Counted from the stretch's first letter, positions 1 to 15,884 are shown. The stretch is 45,401 bases of DNA from Halobacteriales archaeon QS_9_67_17 (GCA_003023185.1 PXSB01000084.1:1-45401); one strand, 5' to 3'. Numbers and translations: made by a program. Notes: a model not told the origin generated them from the sequence alone.

Positions 1-131
1 ACTGGGATCACGACCGTCTCGAACGGTTGGCCGAGACCCGCGACGTGACCGCGCAGTTGGCTGAGGAGCACGGCTACCGGTACACGCCTCGCCTGCACGT
101 CGACCTGTGGAACGACGCCCCGGAACGATGA
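1..131 (+). CDS. queE: 7-carboxy-7-deazaguanine synthase (QueE), C-terminal fragment
   Basis: Only the last 42 codons are in the window, read from base 3 and ending at the TGA at 129-131. The visible tail finishes with RLHVDLWNDAPER, which resembles the end of radical-SAM QueE proteins, where a similar L-x-x-x-LW segment closes the chain. The radical-SAM CxxxCxxC motif lies upstream and cannot be seen. The stop overlaps the start of queC (ATGA), so the two are probably translationally coupled. QueE makes 7-carboxy-7-deazaguanine, the substrate of QueC, on the route to archaeosine in archaeal tRNA. The assignment rests mostly on this context plus the short tail. Confidence 0.6.
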   Translation, partial: WDHDRLERLAETRDVTAQLAEEHGYRYTPRLHVDLWNDAPER

Positions 132-808
132 GCCGGGCAGTGATTCTCGTCTCGGGCGGGATGGACAGCGCCACCGCCGTCTACGAGGCGATGGCGCGGG
201 GATACGAGCCGCTCGCGCTCCACACGAGCTACGGGCAGGCGACGGAGAGCAAGGAGTTCAAGTGTGCCCGACGGCTCGCCGAGGAGGTCGGGACCGAACT
301 CCAGCACGTCGAGACGGACCATCTCGCGCAACTCGGCGACTCGTCGCTCACCGACGAGTCAGTGGCCGTCGAGGACGCCGACCTCGAAAGCGACGAGATA
401 CCGACCTCGTACGTGCCGTTCCGCAACGCGAATCTGCTGTCGATGGCCGTCGCCTGTGCCGAGGCGAACGACGCGAGCGCGGTGTTCATCGGCGCACACT
501 CGGAGGACTTCTCCGGCTATCCCGACTGCCGGCCGGCGTTCTTCGAGGCCTTCCAGCGGGTGATCGACAGGGGGACCAAGCCGGAGACGGAGATCGCACT
601 CGAAGCGCCGTTCGCGGAGTGGTCGAAGACGGAGATCGCAGAGCGCGGGCTGGAACTCGGCGTCCCGTACGAGCACACGTGGTCGTGTTACCGGTCGACG
701 GCACCCGCCTGCGGCACCTGCGATGCGTGTGCGTTCCGGCTACAGGCATTCCAGCGCGCCGGCGCGACCGACCCCATCGACTACGACCAGCGACCCGACT
801 ACACGTAG
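128..808 (+). CDS. queC: 7-cyano-7-deazaguanine (preQ0) synthase QueC
   Basis: 226-residue ATP-dependent enzyme that converts 7-carboxy-7-deazaguanine to preQ0, the precursor of archaeosine in tRNA. The N-terminal PP-loop SGGMDSAT (about residues 9-16) binds ATP. The C-terminus carries the family zinc site: a Cys in TWSCYRS followed by ACGTCDAC. An in-frame GTG at 107 would add seven residues. The ATG at 128 is preferred because it puts the PP-loop at the usual distance from the N-terminus and overlaps the queE stop as ATGA. Length and motifs are normal and nothing is missing. Confidence 0.96.
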   Translation: MSRAVILVSGGMDSATAVYEAMARGYEPLALHTSYGQATESKEFKCARRLAEEVGTELQHVETDHLAQLGDSSLTDESVAVEDADLESDEIPTSYVPFRNANLLSMAVACAEANDASAVFIGAHSEDFSGYPDCRPAFFEAFQRVIDRGTKPETEIALEAPFAEWSKTEIAERGLELGVPYEHTWSCYRSTAPACGTCDACAFRLQAFQRAGATDPIDYDQRPDYT

Positions 809-822
809 CTACTCCTCGACAC

Positions 823-840
823 CGGTCGCCTCGGCGACCG
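823..840. terminator. Hairpin between convergent genes
   Basis: Near-perfect inverted repeat CGGTCGC-CTCG-GCGACCG just after the queC stop and before the stop of the convergent small gene. It could form in transcripts from either strand. No clear T-run follows, so its role as a terminator is inferred from position only. Confidence 0.35.
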
Positions 841-844
841 TCGT

Positions 845-1081
845 TCACGTCTCCACGGCTTCGACCGCCTCGGGAAGCGCGGTCAGCAGGTCGTCGACGG
901 CCGGCTCCGGAACGGTCGCGTGGAGATTGTCGAACCGCGTCTCCGACTCGACGGTGCCGACATCGGTGACGGCCTCACGCGCCGCCGGAAGCGCGTCGGC
1001 GTCCACTCGGACGACGAGTCGCGCCGACGCACCGTCCGTCGGGTCCTCGCGCATCGTTCGGACGGCGGGTGCGAGATACAC
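845..1081 (-). CDS. Small hypothetical protein, possible I9/propeptide-like fold
   Basis: 78-residue acidic protein with haloarchaeal composition; a second Met at residue 10 (position 1054) is an alternative start. No family is recognised with certainty. The predicted order is strand (ARLVVRV), helix (ALPAAREAVTDVG), strand (SETRFDNLHATV), helix (AVDDLLTALPE) and a short strand (AVEAVET). This resembles the ferredoxin-like fold of subtilisin propeptides (I9 inhibitors), but no protease gene is adjacent. It is convergent with queC across a hairpin. The opposite-strand frames are Arg-rich, as shadows usually are, which favours this strand as coding. Confidence 0.55.
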   Translation of the reverse strand: MYLAPAVRTMREDPTDGASARLVVRVDADALPAAREAVTDVGTVESETRFDNLHATVPEPAVDDLLTALPEAVEAVET

Positions 1082-1174
1082 GTACGAACGAGAGCCACGG
1101 CAGAGTAAAACGGTGTCGCGTCCGCCCGTGCCGGGTTCGCGGCGCTTTTGCCCCCCGGTCGCCTGTGGACGGGC

Positions 1175-1906
1175 ATGTTCGAGCGGCTCGGCCGGCGGCT
1201 GAACGCGCTCGCGACCCGCGTCCCCGGTGGCGACGCGCCCGTCCCCGACGCCGAACCGCTCCCCCGCTATCTCGCGCCGCTCCCCGACTGGCTAGAGGAG
1301 TTCGGGCTTCGGCTCCTCTGGCCAATCGTGCTCGTCAACCTCGCCGGCACCGCCTTCGGCTTCTGGTACTACCGGTTCCAGTTCGCCGGCACGCCGGTCG
1401 TCGCGTGGCCGGTGGTCCCCGACTCCCCGCTCGCAACGCTGTTTATCGCGCTGTCGCTCGCGGCGTGGCGACTCGACGCCGACCGGCCGTGGCTCCACGC
1501 GCTCGCCTTCTTCGGCTGTATCAAGCTCGGCGCGTGGACACCGTTCGTCCAACTCGTCGTGAACGGGCAAGGAGCGACGCCGACGTGGCTCTACCAGTTC
1601 CTCATCTGGAGTCACGCCGCGATGGTCGTGCAGGCGTTCCTGATCCAGCGGTACGGCGAGTTCCCGGTGCGGGCCGTCGCCGTCGCGCTCGCGTGGTACG
1701 GCCTCAACGACCTCGTCGACTACTTCGTGCCGGTGGCCGGCGACCCACACCACACCCTGCTCGCGGCAGAACTCGTCGACGGGCGTATCGACCACTCCGT
1801 CGCCGCCCACGACACCGCGGCCGCCGCCGCCGTGTTGCTCACGATGTGCTGTGTCTTCCTCGCGCTCGCCACGCGGGCGTGGCGACTCCGTCTGCGCGCC
1901 GAATAG
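1175..1906 (+). CDS. DUF1405 family integral membrane protein
   Basis: 243-residue membrane protein with about six hydrophobic segments: near residues 36-58, the ATLFIALSLAAWRL segment, LHALAFFGCIKLGAW, WLYQFLIWSHAAMVVQAFLI, AVAVALAWYGLNDLVDYF and a C-terminal Ala-rich helix. The pattern with conserved WYGLND and GxDPHH-type residues matches what I recall of DUF1405, a family of unknown function in archaea and Bacillus. The frame opens upstream at 1148, but the ATG at 1175 (MFERLGRRL) gives a sensible cytoplasmic N-terminus. It ends three bases from the stop of the convergent ATP-grasp gene. Confidence 0.8.
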   Translation: MFERLGRRLNALATRVPGGDAPVPDAEPLPRYLAPLPDWLEEFGLRLLWPIVLVNLAGTAFGFWYYRFQFAGTPVVAWPVVPDSPLATLFIALSLAAWRLDADRPWLHALAFFGCIKLGAWTPFVQLVVNGQGATPTWLYQFLIWSHAAMVVQAFLIQRYGEFPVRAVAVALAWYGLNDLVDYFVPVAGDPHHTLLAAELVDGRIDHSVAAHDTAAAAAVLLTMCCVFLALATRAWRLRLRAE

Positions 1907-1909
1907 GTG

Positions 1910-3107
1910 TCAGCAGGCGCAGTAGTACTCCCGCTCGGCGAACTCCGTCTCCAAGAGCGCGTACGCTGGCCCTGGGTCCGAGGGCCGGTACACGCCGGTC
2001 GTCAGGGAGTCAGCCTCGAAGTCGCCGGACAGCAGCGCCCCCCACTCGGACGCCGAGAGCACGTCGTCGAACGTCGGCTCCTCGAAGTTCAGGCGGAGAT
2101 AGTCGGGCAGGAACACCCAGCGCGTGTCTCTCGGGTCTCGCGGGTCGGCGTGTTCGGTGTCCGCGCCGACCGCGTCCGTGTAGGCCGCCATCGGGAGGTT
2201 CACGCCCGCGGCGACGGGCATCCCGATCGCCGTGATACTCCGCGTCGGTCAGCATCCGTTCGGCTCGCTCCCGGACGACCGGTTCGTCGACCCGGTCGAC
2301 GACACACGAGGTGCCGTAGCCGACCGGGTAGCGAACCCGTGCGTTGCCGACGACGCCCACCGGGTCGCCCTCGGGCGGCACGTACGAGGCGAAGGAGTGG
2401 TCCTCGCCGGTCGCTCTCGTCACCTTCTCCTGTGCCATGATCCGAACCCCCGCCGCCTCGGCCCGCTCGACGGCGTCCATGAACTCCGCCTCGTCGGCGA
2501 CCTCCAGCACGTTCGTGCCGACGACCTCCTCGAAGCGGCGCTTGCGTGCGGGTTTCACGACGAGCGGGAAGCCGAGCGCCGCCGCGGCCTCTGCCGGGTC
2601 CGTCTCGTCGAGGAAGTACGTCTCCGGATACGGCACGTCCAGCCGGTCGGCGCGGCGGTAGAGTTCGTACTTGTCGAGCACCGAATCGATCACGCCCTCA
2701 GCAAACGGGAGTCGGACGCCGTCCGGGACTTCCTCCGCGAACGCCAGCGCCCACTCGTCCATACAGCCGAACGCGACCGGGTCGTGGTCGGTCGCGGCCG
2801 CGAGTTCCTCCACGTCCGCGCGAAAGCCGTCGGGGTCGTCCAGCGGATACGTCACCGCGCCGGCGGCGACGACGGCGTCGGATGGGGGTGCGGCCCCGCT
2901 GTGTGCGGTGGACTCCCGGGCGGCCGAGGCTTCGTCGGCGTTGTCTGCGCGGTCGAGTGCGATCACCGGCACGTCGTGGGCAGCGAGTGCTCGCGCCACG
3001 CTCAGTCCGGTCACGTGGGCGTTGGCGACGAACGCCGGCGGTCGGTCGAACTCGCGGCGGCGAACCGTTTCGAGGAGATCCTCGAAGGGGAGGAAGGCGT
3101 CGGCCAT
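1910..3107 (-). pseudogene. ATP-grasp carboxylate-amine ligase-like gene, disrupted by internal deletion/frameshift
   Basis: Reading from ATG 3107 (MADAFLPFEDLL), the N-terminal two thirds is a normal ATP-grasp protein: a nucleotide-binding-like N-domain, VVKPARKRRFEEV, and SFASYVPPEGDPVGVVGNAR. The frame then breaks near 2225-2240, right after AEYHG, into nonsense. The expected C-terminus reappears in another minus-strand frame from about 2233: IGMPVAAGVNLPMAAY through VYRPSDPGP to EREYYCAC at 1910. In relatives as I recall them, about 25-28 residues including the metal-binding D/E-x-N motif (VNTRPW-like) sit between these two parts, and they are absent here. The gene as given cannot make an active ligase. 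Either it decayed recently or the sequence is misassembled here. Confidence 0.8.
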
Positions 3108-3204
3108 TACAGGGTTGTTGCTGACCGGCAAGTGAAAAGCGCGGGGATTCGGGCGCTGGCGGTGTTCAAATGAGCAGGTCGCCGTTCGACTGAGAAACCG
3201 CGGT

Positions 3205-3327
3205 GGGCGGGATTGAAAGGGGCCGGGCGCTACGGTCGCGCGGCTCGCTGCGCGTCTCGCCCTCCCGTTGGTCGGGCTGCGGTGCTTGCGTCGCCGTGCT
3301 TCCCGTACCGCCCGGGGGCTTTCTATA
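3205..3327 (+). repeat. Interspersed haloarchaeal intergenic repeat, copy 1
   Basis: About 120 bp with conserved ends: GGGCGGGATTGAAAGGGGC at the left and CCGGGGGCTTTCTATA at the right. The same end motifs, in the opposite orientation, bound elements near 26.2 kb and 42.2 kb. The interior is GC-rich and poorly conserved between copies, with CGCTGCGCG-type stretches. It lies between the broken ATP-grasp gene and the end of top6A, where there is otherwise no gene (3108-3382). No convincing coding sequence is visible inside. Confidence 0.7.
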
Positions 3328-3382
3328 CCTCGTTGTCCGCCTAATCTCCGGACTCACTCTTGTCTGAACACTACCCGGACGC

Positions 3383-4465
3383 TCAGAGTATGCCCATCTC
3401 GTCGAGCCGTTCGGGCAGGTAGGTGTCGGTCACGAAGTCCAGTCCGCGCGAGGCGAGCGCCTGCTGTTCGGACTTCTTCTCGATGTCGAGCTGGAGGTTG
3501 ATCTGCTCCTCCCAGAAGTCCGTCTGGAAGCGCGGGTCTTCCAGTTCGGACTCCAGCGCGTTCGTGTCCGAGTCGGCGAGCGGGTCGGAGGGGAGGTCGT
3601 ACTCCTCGATGTCCTGTGGGCGGATGCCGACGAACTGCGCGTCCGGCGTGGCGAGATACTCCGAGAGGTGGGCCGACTTGATGGAGCCGTAGGCGACGGA
3701 GCCGTAGATGCGGTAGCTCCACGGGTCGCCGTCTGTGAACACTGCCACCGGGAGGTCGAGTTCGTCGTTGAGCCGTCGGGTGATGCGGCGGGTCGCGCGC
3801 GCCGGCTGGCCCTTCAGGTGGACGATGATCGCGTTGTACTCCAGGATGAAGTCGGCGTCGTCGTCCAGAAACTCGATGGTGTCCGGGTTGTTCGGGATCT
3901 GGTAGCCGCCTTCGCCGACATCCTCCTGACAGTGGATGACGCGCTCGCCGCGGCGGGTCTGCTCGCGGAGTTCGAGCGGGCCCATGATCGTCGCGCCCGA
4001 CTCCTCGGGGCGCATGTGGAAGTCCTCGCGGGTGACGCCGGAGACGAGTTCTAAGTCCTCGACGAGCTGGTTCGACTCGTCCTGACTGGAGAACTGGGCG
4101 TACTCGTTGTCCCACGACTCGGAGAGATAGTACAGCTCCCGCAGGGTCGAGGAGCGGTCCTCTTCTAACTGTGTAGCGAGGAACTCTGCGGTGTAGATAG
4201 ATTTGAGCAGTTTCTTCGCACCGCGCACGGAGTTCGCGGAGCGGGTTGAGTGGCGCTCGCCGAGCACCCACACGTCGCTGTCCTCATCGAAGACGATGTT
4301 CGATTTGCTCCGGGTGGGGATCTCCATCGAGGGAACGCTCCCGCCGTCGAACTGCTCGTAGAAGGCGTCGGCCAGCTCGATGAGTCGCTCGCGCGCCTTC
4401 TCGTCCTGTACGTCCGGTGCCGCCTCGACCTCGCCGTCGGCTTCGACCTCTGGTTCTGAGCTCAT
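3383..4465 (-). CDS. top6A: DNA topoisomerase VI subunit A
   Basis: 360-residue Spo11/Top6A subunit, which cuts DNA in the type IIB topoisomerase that relaxes and decatenates DNA in archaea. After an acidic N-terminal extension of about 20 residues comes the winged-helix (CAP-like) domain with the active-site tyrosine motif [10 protein letters not shown] (Tyr112/Tyr113). The Toprim domain follows, with an acidic residue in FILEYNAI and the [11 protein letters not shown] segment for Mg2+. Length is typical. It begins one base after the top6B stop, so the two are co-transcribed from the top6B promoter. Confidence 0.97.
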   Translation of the reverse strand: MSSEPEVEADGEVEAAPDVQDEKARERLIELADAFYEQFDGGSVPSMEIPTRSKSNIVFDEDSDVWVLGERHSTRSANSVRGAKKLLKSIYTAEFLATQLEEDRSSTLRELYYLSESWDNEYAQFSSQDESNQLVEDLELVSGVTREDFHMRPEESGATIMGPLELREQTRRGERVIHCQEDVGEGGYQIPNNPDTIEFLDDDADFILEYNAIIVHLKGQPARATRRITRRLNDELDLPVAVFTDGDPWSYRIYGSVAYGSIKSAHLSEYLATPDAQFVGIRPQDIEEYDLPSDPLADSDTNALESELEDPRFQTDFWEEQINLQLDIEKKSEQQALASRGLDFVTDTYLPERLDEMGIL

Positions 4466-4466
4466 G

Positions 4467-6860
4467 TTATGCGTTCACCGTGACCTTCTCCGCCTCGACG
4501 CCCTCGATAGACACGTCGAACTCGGCGTCGTCGCTCACTTCGTACTCGATTCGCTCCTCGTCGCCGCCCGCCACGTCGACGGACCACTTCACGAACCACT
4601 CGCCGTCCATCTCGACGACGGTCGCACCGTCCACCTCGCCGGGGTCCTCGCTCACGATGTCGGTGAGCTCGAAGTCGACGCTCGACGAGCCGTGATTCTG
4701 GACGGTCAGTGTCGCGCCGCCGTCCGTGACCGACCGCTCGACGAGCGTGTTGTTCATGATCCGCGCCAGCGAGTCGTCGATGTCCAGCGACTCGCGGCCG
4801 GTCACCTGCGAGAGCTTCCGGGCCATCTCGGGAAGAATGTCGACGAGCGTGTTCTGTTTGCGTCGCCGCTTTTCAAGCGACCGCTGTTCGTTGAGATACG
4901 ACTTGAGTTCGCGGGCCGCCTCCCGGAGCGCGAGTTCGATCTCGTCTTCGATCTCGGGGACGTTCGCGACGGCGTCCTTCGACTCGCTCGTGAACGGAAC
5001 GTTCGTGGACGCGACGTGGATCATGACGACGCCCGGCCCGTTCGGCATTCCGCTCCCGCCCGGCTGGTCGAGCCCGTAGTTGCGCCAGTTGATCCGCTTC
5101 ACGACGCCCGTCGTCGAGCAGGCGCCGAGTCGGTAGACGAGCGGCACGCGGTTCGCGAACCGGAGCACCTCGACGTTCCCCTCGGCGGAGAGGTCGCCGC
5201 CGTAGGCGATACCGGCCTCGACGATGAACGGGTCGCCGCGGTGGACCTCGGCGTCGCGGGTCGCCGCCGCGTAGAAGTCGGCGTCGTACTCCTTGCGGAG
5301 CCCCTTCTCGACCAGCGACTCCTCGATGGGTGCCAGACAGCCGGTGGGCGGCGAGAGGATGTCCGTCTCCCGCATCGCTTCGAGGAACGCCGCCGCCGTG
5401 TCGCGGGCATCCGCTACCGCCGTGACCTTCGGTGGGTCGTCCGGCACGGTTGACATGACGTCCCAGATCGCATCCGTGACGTTCTCGCGGGCGGTGTCAC
5501 CGAACGTCTCGTCGTCGTGTTCCTCCGTCATCTCGGCCGAGCGGTCGACGTAGTCGACGAGCGTCGCCCGCGTCGCACGGGCACGGTCGTCGTCGGCCTC
5601 AGCGAACTTCTCGCCGATGCGTCGCGCCAACCCCTCGACTGCGGCGTCGTCCTTCCGGGTCGTGGTCGCCTCGTCGACGAGGTCGTAGAGGTCGGTGCCG
5701 CGCGTCTGCGTGCAGGCGTCCCACGCCGCCGCGACGGCGTTCTCGCGGGTGGTCGCGCCGAACGTCTTGTCGAACGCCTCCTCGGCTGCGTCGGCCGCCT
5801 CGTCGACCGCCGCGACGATTGCGTGGTGAGTCACCCGGTCGCTGTCGTCGAGTGCGTCGGCCACGTCCGCCGCGAAGGAAGCCGTCGCGTCGGCACCCTT
5901 GTTCGAGACGGCGTCGACGACTGCGGCCTCTACGTCGGCGTTGGCACTGCTCGCGGGCGGCCGCCACGACATCTCCCGCCCGAAGTGGCGGTCGCGGAAG
6001 TTATCGAGCACCGACCGGGCCGTCTTCGCACCGACGCGGGTGAACTCCTCCTGCATGAAGCCCGACAGCGAGTAGGAGTCCGTCGCCTCCAGCATCTTCA
6101 GCAGCGTCCCGAGTTCCACGCCGTGCGGGTGCGGGCGTATCTCCTCGGTCTCGTCGGGCAGTTGGTCGGTCGCTCGCTCGTACTTCTCGTGTGTCTCCGG
6201 CTCGCGGAACTCGATGCGGGCGTGGGGATTGACGACTGCCGTGTACTTGATGTAGTCGTGAAGCTGCTGGCGGGCGCGCATGTTCGCCTCCATCTCCACC
6301 TCGATGCGGGTGCCGTGGGGCCGTTCCCACGTCGTCGCCTCGTCGGTGTCGATCTCGGGCTCGTTGGTGTCCGTGTCGATGGTCAGCTCGAACCGTCGGG
6401 CCTGCTGGTCGGCCCCCGTCTTCGCCGTGACCGTGGCCGGCTTGCCGGAGGTGAGCTGCGAGTAGAGCACGGCCGCCGAAATTCCAATACCCTGTTGTCC
6501 GCGATTTTGCTCTCGCTTGTGGAACCGGCTGCCGTACAGCAGTTTTCCGAACACCTTCGGGACCTGTTCGCGGGTGATGCCGGGGCCGTTGTCCTCGACG
6601 ACGAGCCGGTAGTAGTCGCCCGCGTCCTCGATCTCGACGTAGATGTCGGGGAGGATGCCGGCCTCCTCGGTGGCGTCCAGCGCGTTGTCGACGGCCTCTT
6701 TGACGGCCGTGACGAGCGCCTTCCCGCCCGAGTCGAAGCCGAGCATCTGCTTGTTCTTCTCGAAGAACTCGGCGATGGAGATGGAGCGTTGCGACTCGGC
6801 GAGTTCCTCGGCGACGGTGCCACCGCCGCCCTCACCGAGCGTCGACTGGAACGAAGTCAT
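4467..6860 (-). CDS. top6B: DNA topoisomerase VI subunit B, haloarchaeal long form
   Basis: 797-residue ATPase subunit of topoisomerase VI. The GHKL ATPase has [17 protein letters not shown] and [10 protein letters not shown] in order. The transducer and C-terminal domain follow, with YGLDQPGG near the middle. Between about residues 290 and 510 lies a long Ala/Asp/Glu-rich helical insertion that makes the protein much longer than the 530-620 residues usual elsewhere. Inside it two segments resemble each other: [20 protein letters not shown] and [20 protein letters not shown]. The ATG at 6860 ([12 protein letters not shown]) is chosen because a TATA-like TTTTAG lies 28 nt upstream; the open frame continues to 7085 without coding character. 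Confidence 0.97.
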   Translation of the reverse strand: MTSFQSTLGEGGGGTVAEELAESQRSISIAEFFEKNKQMLGFDSGGKALVTAVKEAVDNALDATEEAGILPDIYVEIEDAGDYYRLVVEDNGPGITREQVPKVFGKLLYGSRFHKREQNRGQQGIGISAAVLYSQLTSGKPATVTAKTGADQQARRFELTIDTDTNEPEIDTDEATTWERPHGTRIEVEMEANMRARQQLHDYIKYTAVVNPHARIEFREPETHEKYERATDQLPDETEEIRPHPHGVELGTLLKMLEATDSYSLSGFMQEEFTRVGAKTARSVLDNFRDRHFGREMSWRPPASSANADVEAAVVDAVSNKGADATASFAADVADALDDSDRVTHHAIVAAVDEAADAAEEAFDKTFGATTRENAVAAAWDACTQTRGTDLYDLVDEATTTRKDDAAVEGLARRIGEKFAEADDDRARATRATLVDYVDRSAEMTEEHDDETFGDTARENVTDAIWDVMSTVPDDPPKVTAVADARDTAAAFLEAMRETDILSPPTGCLAPIEESLVEKGLRKEYDADFYAAATRDAEVHRGDPFIVEAGIAYGGDLSAEGNVEVLRFANRVPLVYRLGACSTTGVVKRINWRNYGLDQPGGSGMPNGPGVVMIHVASTNVPFTSESKDAVANVPEIEDEIELALREAARELKSYLNEQRSLEKRRRKQNTLVDILPEMARKLSQVTGRESLDIDDSLARIMNNTLVERSVTDGGATLTVQNHGSSSVDFELTDIVSEDPGEVDGATVVEMDGEWFVKWSVDVAGGDEERIEYEVSDDAEFDVSIEGVEAEKVTVNA

Positions 6861-6885
6861 CTGCCGGGTCGTTACCCGCCGGAGA

Positions 6886-6891
6886 CTAAAA
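6886..6891 (-). promoter_or_regulatory. TATA-like box of top6B-top6A
   Basis: TTTTAG on the minus strand centred 28 nt before the top6B ATG, the spacing of a leaderless haloarchaeal transcript. It lies back to back with the peptidase promoter at 6928. Confidence 0.55.
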
Positions 6892-6927
6892 CAGTCGTGG
6901 TAGTTCGGTGAAAGTGAACGGCCAGCG

Positions 6928-6932
6928 TTTAT
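6928..6932 (+). promoter_or_regulatory. TATA-like box of the S9 peptidase gene
   Basis: TTTAT centred 27 nt upstream of the GTG at 6957. No ribosome binding site precedes that GTG, so a leaderless transcript is likely. This supports the GTG as the true start. Confidence 0.55.
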
Positions 6933-6956
6933 CACTCCCGGTCGACAGACACGACT

Positions 6957-13538
<6,582 letters not shown>

Positions 13539-13539
13539 G

Positions 13540-13824
13540 CTACTCCTCGGTCAGTTCGCGGTACTCCTCGCTCGACATATCGACCTGTTCCGCGAGTCGG
13601 TCGCCGACGAGCGCCGGTTCGTCGGCCTCCGAGGCGACCTGTCGCCCGACGTACGCGAGACCGAGCGTGATCACCGCCAGCGGAACCCCGAGCGCCACGA
13701 GCACGAATTCGCCCGACAGCGGGACATCGAAGAGCACCGTTCCGGCGAGCAGGAGCGACGGCGCAGCGAACAGCAGCAACACGAGCGCGGCGACGAGTCT
13801 ACCGCGCGGTCCCCCGAGTGCCAT
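13540..13824 (-). CDS. Small haloarchaeal membrane protein, unknown function
   Basis: 94 residues with two hydrophobic helices (about residues 9-30 and 38-58), then an acidic C-terminal tail ending YRELTEE. The start MALGGPRGRL at 13824 is preferred; the frame extends far upstream only as an Arg-rich shadow of arginase. No family is recognised. It ends one base from the gyrA stop (convergent). Confidence 0.7.
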   Translation of the reverse strand: MALGGPRGRLVAALVLLLFAAPSLLLAGTVLFDVPLSGEFVLVALGVPLAVITLGLAYVGRQVASEADEPALVGDRLAEQVDMSSEEYRELTEE

Positions 13825-13901
13825 ATCCGCCGTTCGGGGTCTGTCCACAAAAGCACTCGGCGCGGCGGAGCGAGAGACGCGCAGTGACAGCCTTGACGAG
13901 G

Positions 13902-14801
13902 CTACAGGATCTGTTTGCCGAGCGCGGAGGCGACAAGTTCGACGGCCAGCTCCGCGGTGCGGTTGTGCTTGTCGAGGACGGGATTCACCTCGACGACCTC
14001 CATCGAGCGGACGCTGTCGAGGCGGTCGGCGACGGCCTCCATCGCGGAGTGCGCCTCGCGGTAGGTGACGCCGCCGCGGACGGGCGTGCCGACCCCCGGT
14101 GCCTCGTCCGGGTCGAGAACGTCCATGTCGAGCGAGACGTGGATGCCGTCGGTGTCTTCGGTCGCGATTTCGAGGGCCTCGTCGACGACGGCCGGCGCGC
14201 CGCGCTCGTCGATGTCGTACATCGTGAACACGGACACGTCGCTCTCGTGTAACGCCTCGCGTTCGCGGTCGTCCAGCGAGCGCGTCCCGACGAGTACGAC
14301 GTTCGACGGGTCGATAGACGGGGCGACTGCCCACTCCGCGTCGGCGAACTCGCCGCGACCGAGGAGCGCGGCGAGCGACATCCCGTGGACGTTGCCCGAC
14401 AGGGTCGTCGCCGGCGTGTTGAAATCGCCGTGTGCATCGAACCAGACGACGCCGATCGACCGCTCGCGGGCGGCTCCACCGGCGGCCCCGATGGCGATGG
14501 AGTGGTCGCCGCCGAGCACGAGCGGAAATTCGCCGTCGGCGAGCGTATCGGCCACCGACGCTTGGAGTCGTCGACACACCGCGGCCATCTCGTCGAGGTA
14601 CTTCGCGTGGCGGTCACCGCTCGGCGCTTCGGTCATCGCCTCCGGACGAGGGACGGTGAGGTCACCGGTGTCGGTACAGTCGTGACCGTTCGCGTCAAGT
14701 TCCTCGTCCAGCCCCGCGTAGCGGATGGCGGAGGGTCCCATGTCCACCCCGCGACGGTTGGCGCCGAGGTCCATCGGGACGCCGATGACACTGATGTCCA
14801 T
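13902..14801 (-). CDS. rocF: Arginase
   Basis: 299-residue ureohydrolase that splits arginine into ornithine and urea with a dinuclear Mn centre. The metal motifs are all present: GGDHSIAIG, WFDAHGDFN and SLDMDVLDP. The N-terminus IGVPMDLGANRRGVDMGPSA and the segment APGVGTPVRGGVTYRE match arginase rather than agmatinase. Length is that of bacillar arginases. A TATA-like AATAAG lies about 27 nt upstream on the minus strand. It is probably monocistronic, since the epimerase ends 108 bp upstream. Confidence 0.93.
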   Translation of the reverse strand: MDISVIGVPMDLGANRRGVDMGPSAIRYAGLDEELDANGHDCTDTGDLTVPRPEAMTEAPSGDRHAKYLDEMAAVCRRLQASVADTLADGEFPLVLGGDHSIAIGAAGGAARERSIGVVWFDAHGDFNTPATTLSGNVHGMSLAALLGRGEFADAEWAVAPSIDPSNVVLVGTRSLDDREREALHESDVSVFTMYDIDERGAPAVVDEALEIATEDTDGIHVSLDMDVLDPDEAPGVGTPVRGGVTYREAHSAMEAVADRLDSVRSMEVVEVNPVLDKHNRTAELAVELVASALGKQIL

Positions 14802-14909
14802 GTTCGGGGTTTTCGGCCTCCAGCCTTATTGCCGACGGTCCGCGTTGGCGAGCCGAACGATCCTCGGCAAACACACACGGCGGTACAGAACGGCGCGAAC
14901 GGCGACGCG

Positions 14910-15821
14910 TTACAGATACGGTTCGCAGACGCGGCGCAGTCCGTCGTCGAAGTCGATTGCCGGCTCCCAGCCGGTCGCCTCGCGCATCTTCGAGGGGTCG
15001 GCCATCGTGTCGTGGACGTAGTTTTTCATCGTGTTCTCGGAGTAGGTCGGCTCCACGTCCGTCCCGAGCACGTCGTTGAGTCGGTCGACGAGCTCGTTCA
15101 GCGAGTACGAGTCGCCGGTGCCGAGGTTGTAGACGCCGGTGAGTTCGTGGTCGGCGGCCAACTCAAGCCCGCGCGTGATGTCGTCGACGTGGGTGAAATC
15201 GCGGGTCTGGGTGCCGTCGCCCCAGATATCCGGGCGCTCGCCGTTGGCGATCTGGTGGGCGAACTGCGCGGTGAGGTTCGCGTACTCCCCCTTGTGTTCT
15301 TCCGCGCCGGAGAAGCCCTGATACACCGAGAAGAACCGCATCCCGGCCATCGTCACGTCGTGGAAGTTCTCGTAATACTCCGCGTAGCGCTCGCGGGCGA
15401 GCTTCGACGCCTCGTAGCCCGTGCGCGCCGCGACATCCATCGACTCGGGTGACGGCTCCGTTCGGTCGCCGTAGATAGAGGAGGTCGAGGCGTAGACGAC
15501 GGTGTCACAGCCCGTCTCGCGCACCTGCTCGACGGTGTTGATGAACCCCTCGACGTTGACGCGAGCGCCGCGGGCGGGGTCGTCCTCGTGCATCGCTCGC
15601 GAGGAGAGCGCCGCGAGGTGGAAGAGCACGTCCACATCCGCCGGAAGGTCGTCGTCGAGCACCGACGCGTCGACGAACTCCACGTCGTCGTCGAGGTTGT
15701 CCGGCGTCCCGAGATACAGGTCGTCGACCGCGACCACGTCGTTGTCGGCCGCGAGGCGGTTCGCGAGGTTTGAGCCAATGAACCCTGCGCCGCCGGTCAC
15801 GAGCACGCGCTTCCCGTTCAT
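14910..15821 (-). CDS. NAD-dependent sugar epimerase/dehydratase (GalE/RfbB-like)
   Basis: 303-residue extended short-chain dehydrogenase. It opens with the NAD motif GGAGFIGSNLA and has the catalytic Tyr-x3-Lys in GYEASKLARERY with the upstream STSSIYG. It also has RDFTHVDDI and YNLGTGDSYSLNEL, typical of nucleotide-sugar 4-epimerases. The substrate cannot be read from sequence; UDP-glucose/galactose or a related sugar for glycoproteins is likely. It is divergent from the regulator at 15917, with a shared 95-bp promoter region. Confidence 0.9.
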   Translation of the reverse strand: MNGKRVLVTGGAGFIGSNLANRLAADNDVVAVDDLYLGTPDNLDDDVEFVDASVLDDDLPADVDVLFHLAALSSRAMHEDDPARGARVNVEGFINTVEQVRETGCDTVVYASTSSIYGDRTEPSPESMDVAARTGYEASKLARERYAEYYENFHDVTMAGMRFFSVYQGFSGAEEHKGEYANLTAQFAHQIANGERPDIWGDGTQTRDFTHVDDITRGLELAADHELTGVYNLGTGDSYSLNELVDRLNDVLGTDVEPTYSENTMKNYVHDTMADPSKMREATGWEPAIDFDDGLRRVCEPYL

Positions 15822-15884
15822 ACCCGACGAGCCACGTTCGGCGGGTAAGTGGCTACCGGTCTCGACGCCGCGCTCACCGTCGGG

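Noticed and set aside
13540-14577. Long 345-codon minus-strand version of the small membrane protein
   Set aside because: The upstream part is an Arg-rich shadow of arginase; only the last 94 codons from ATG 13824 look coding.
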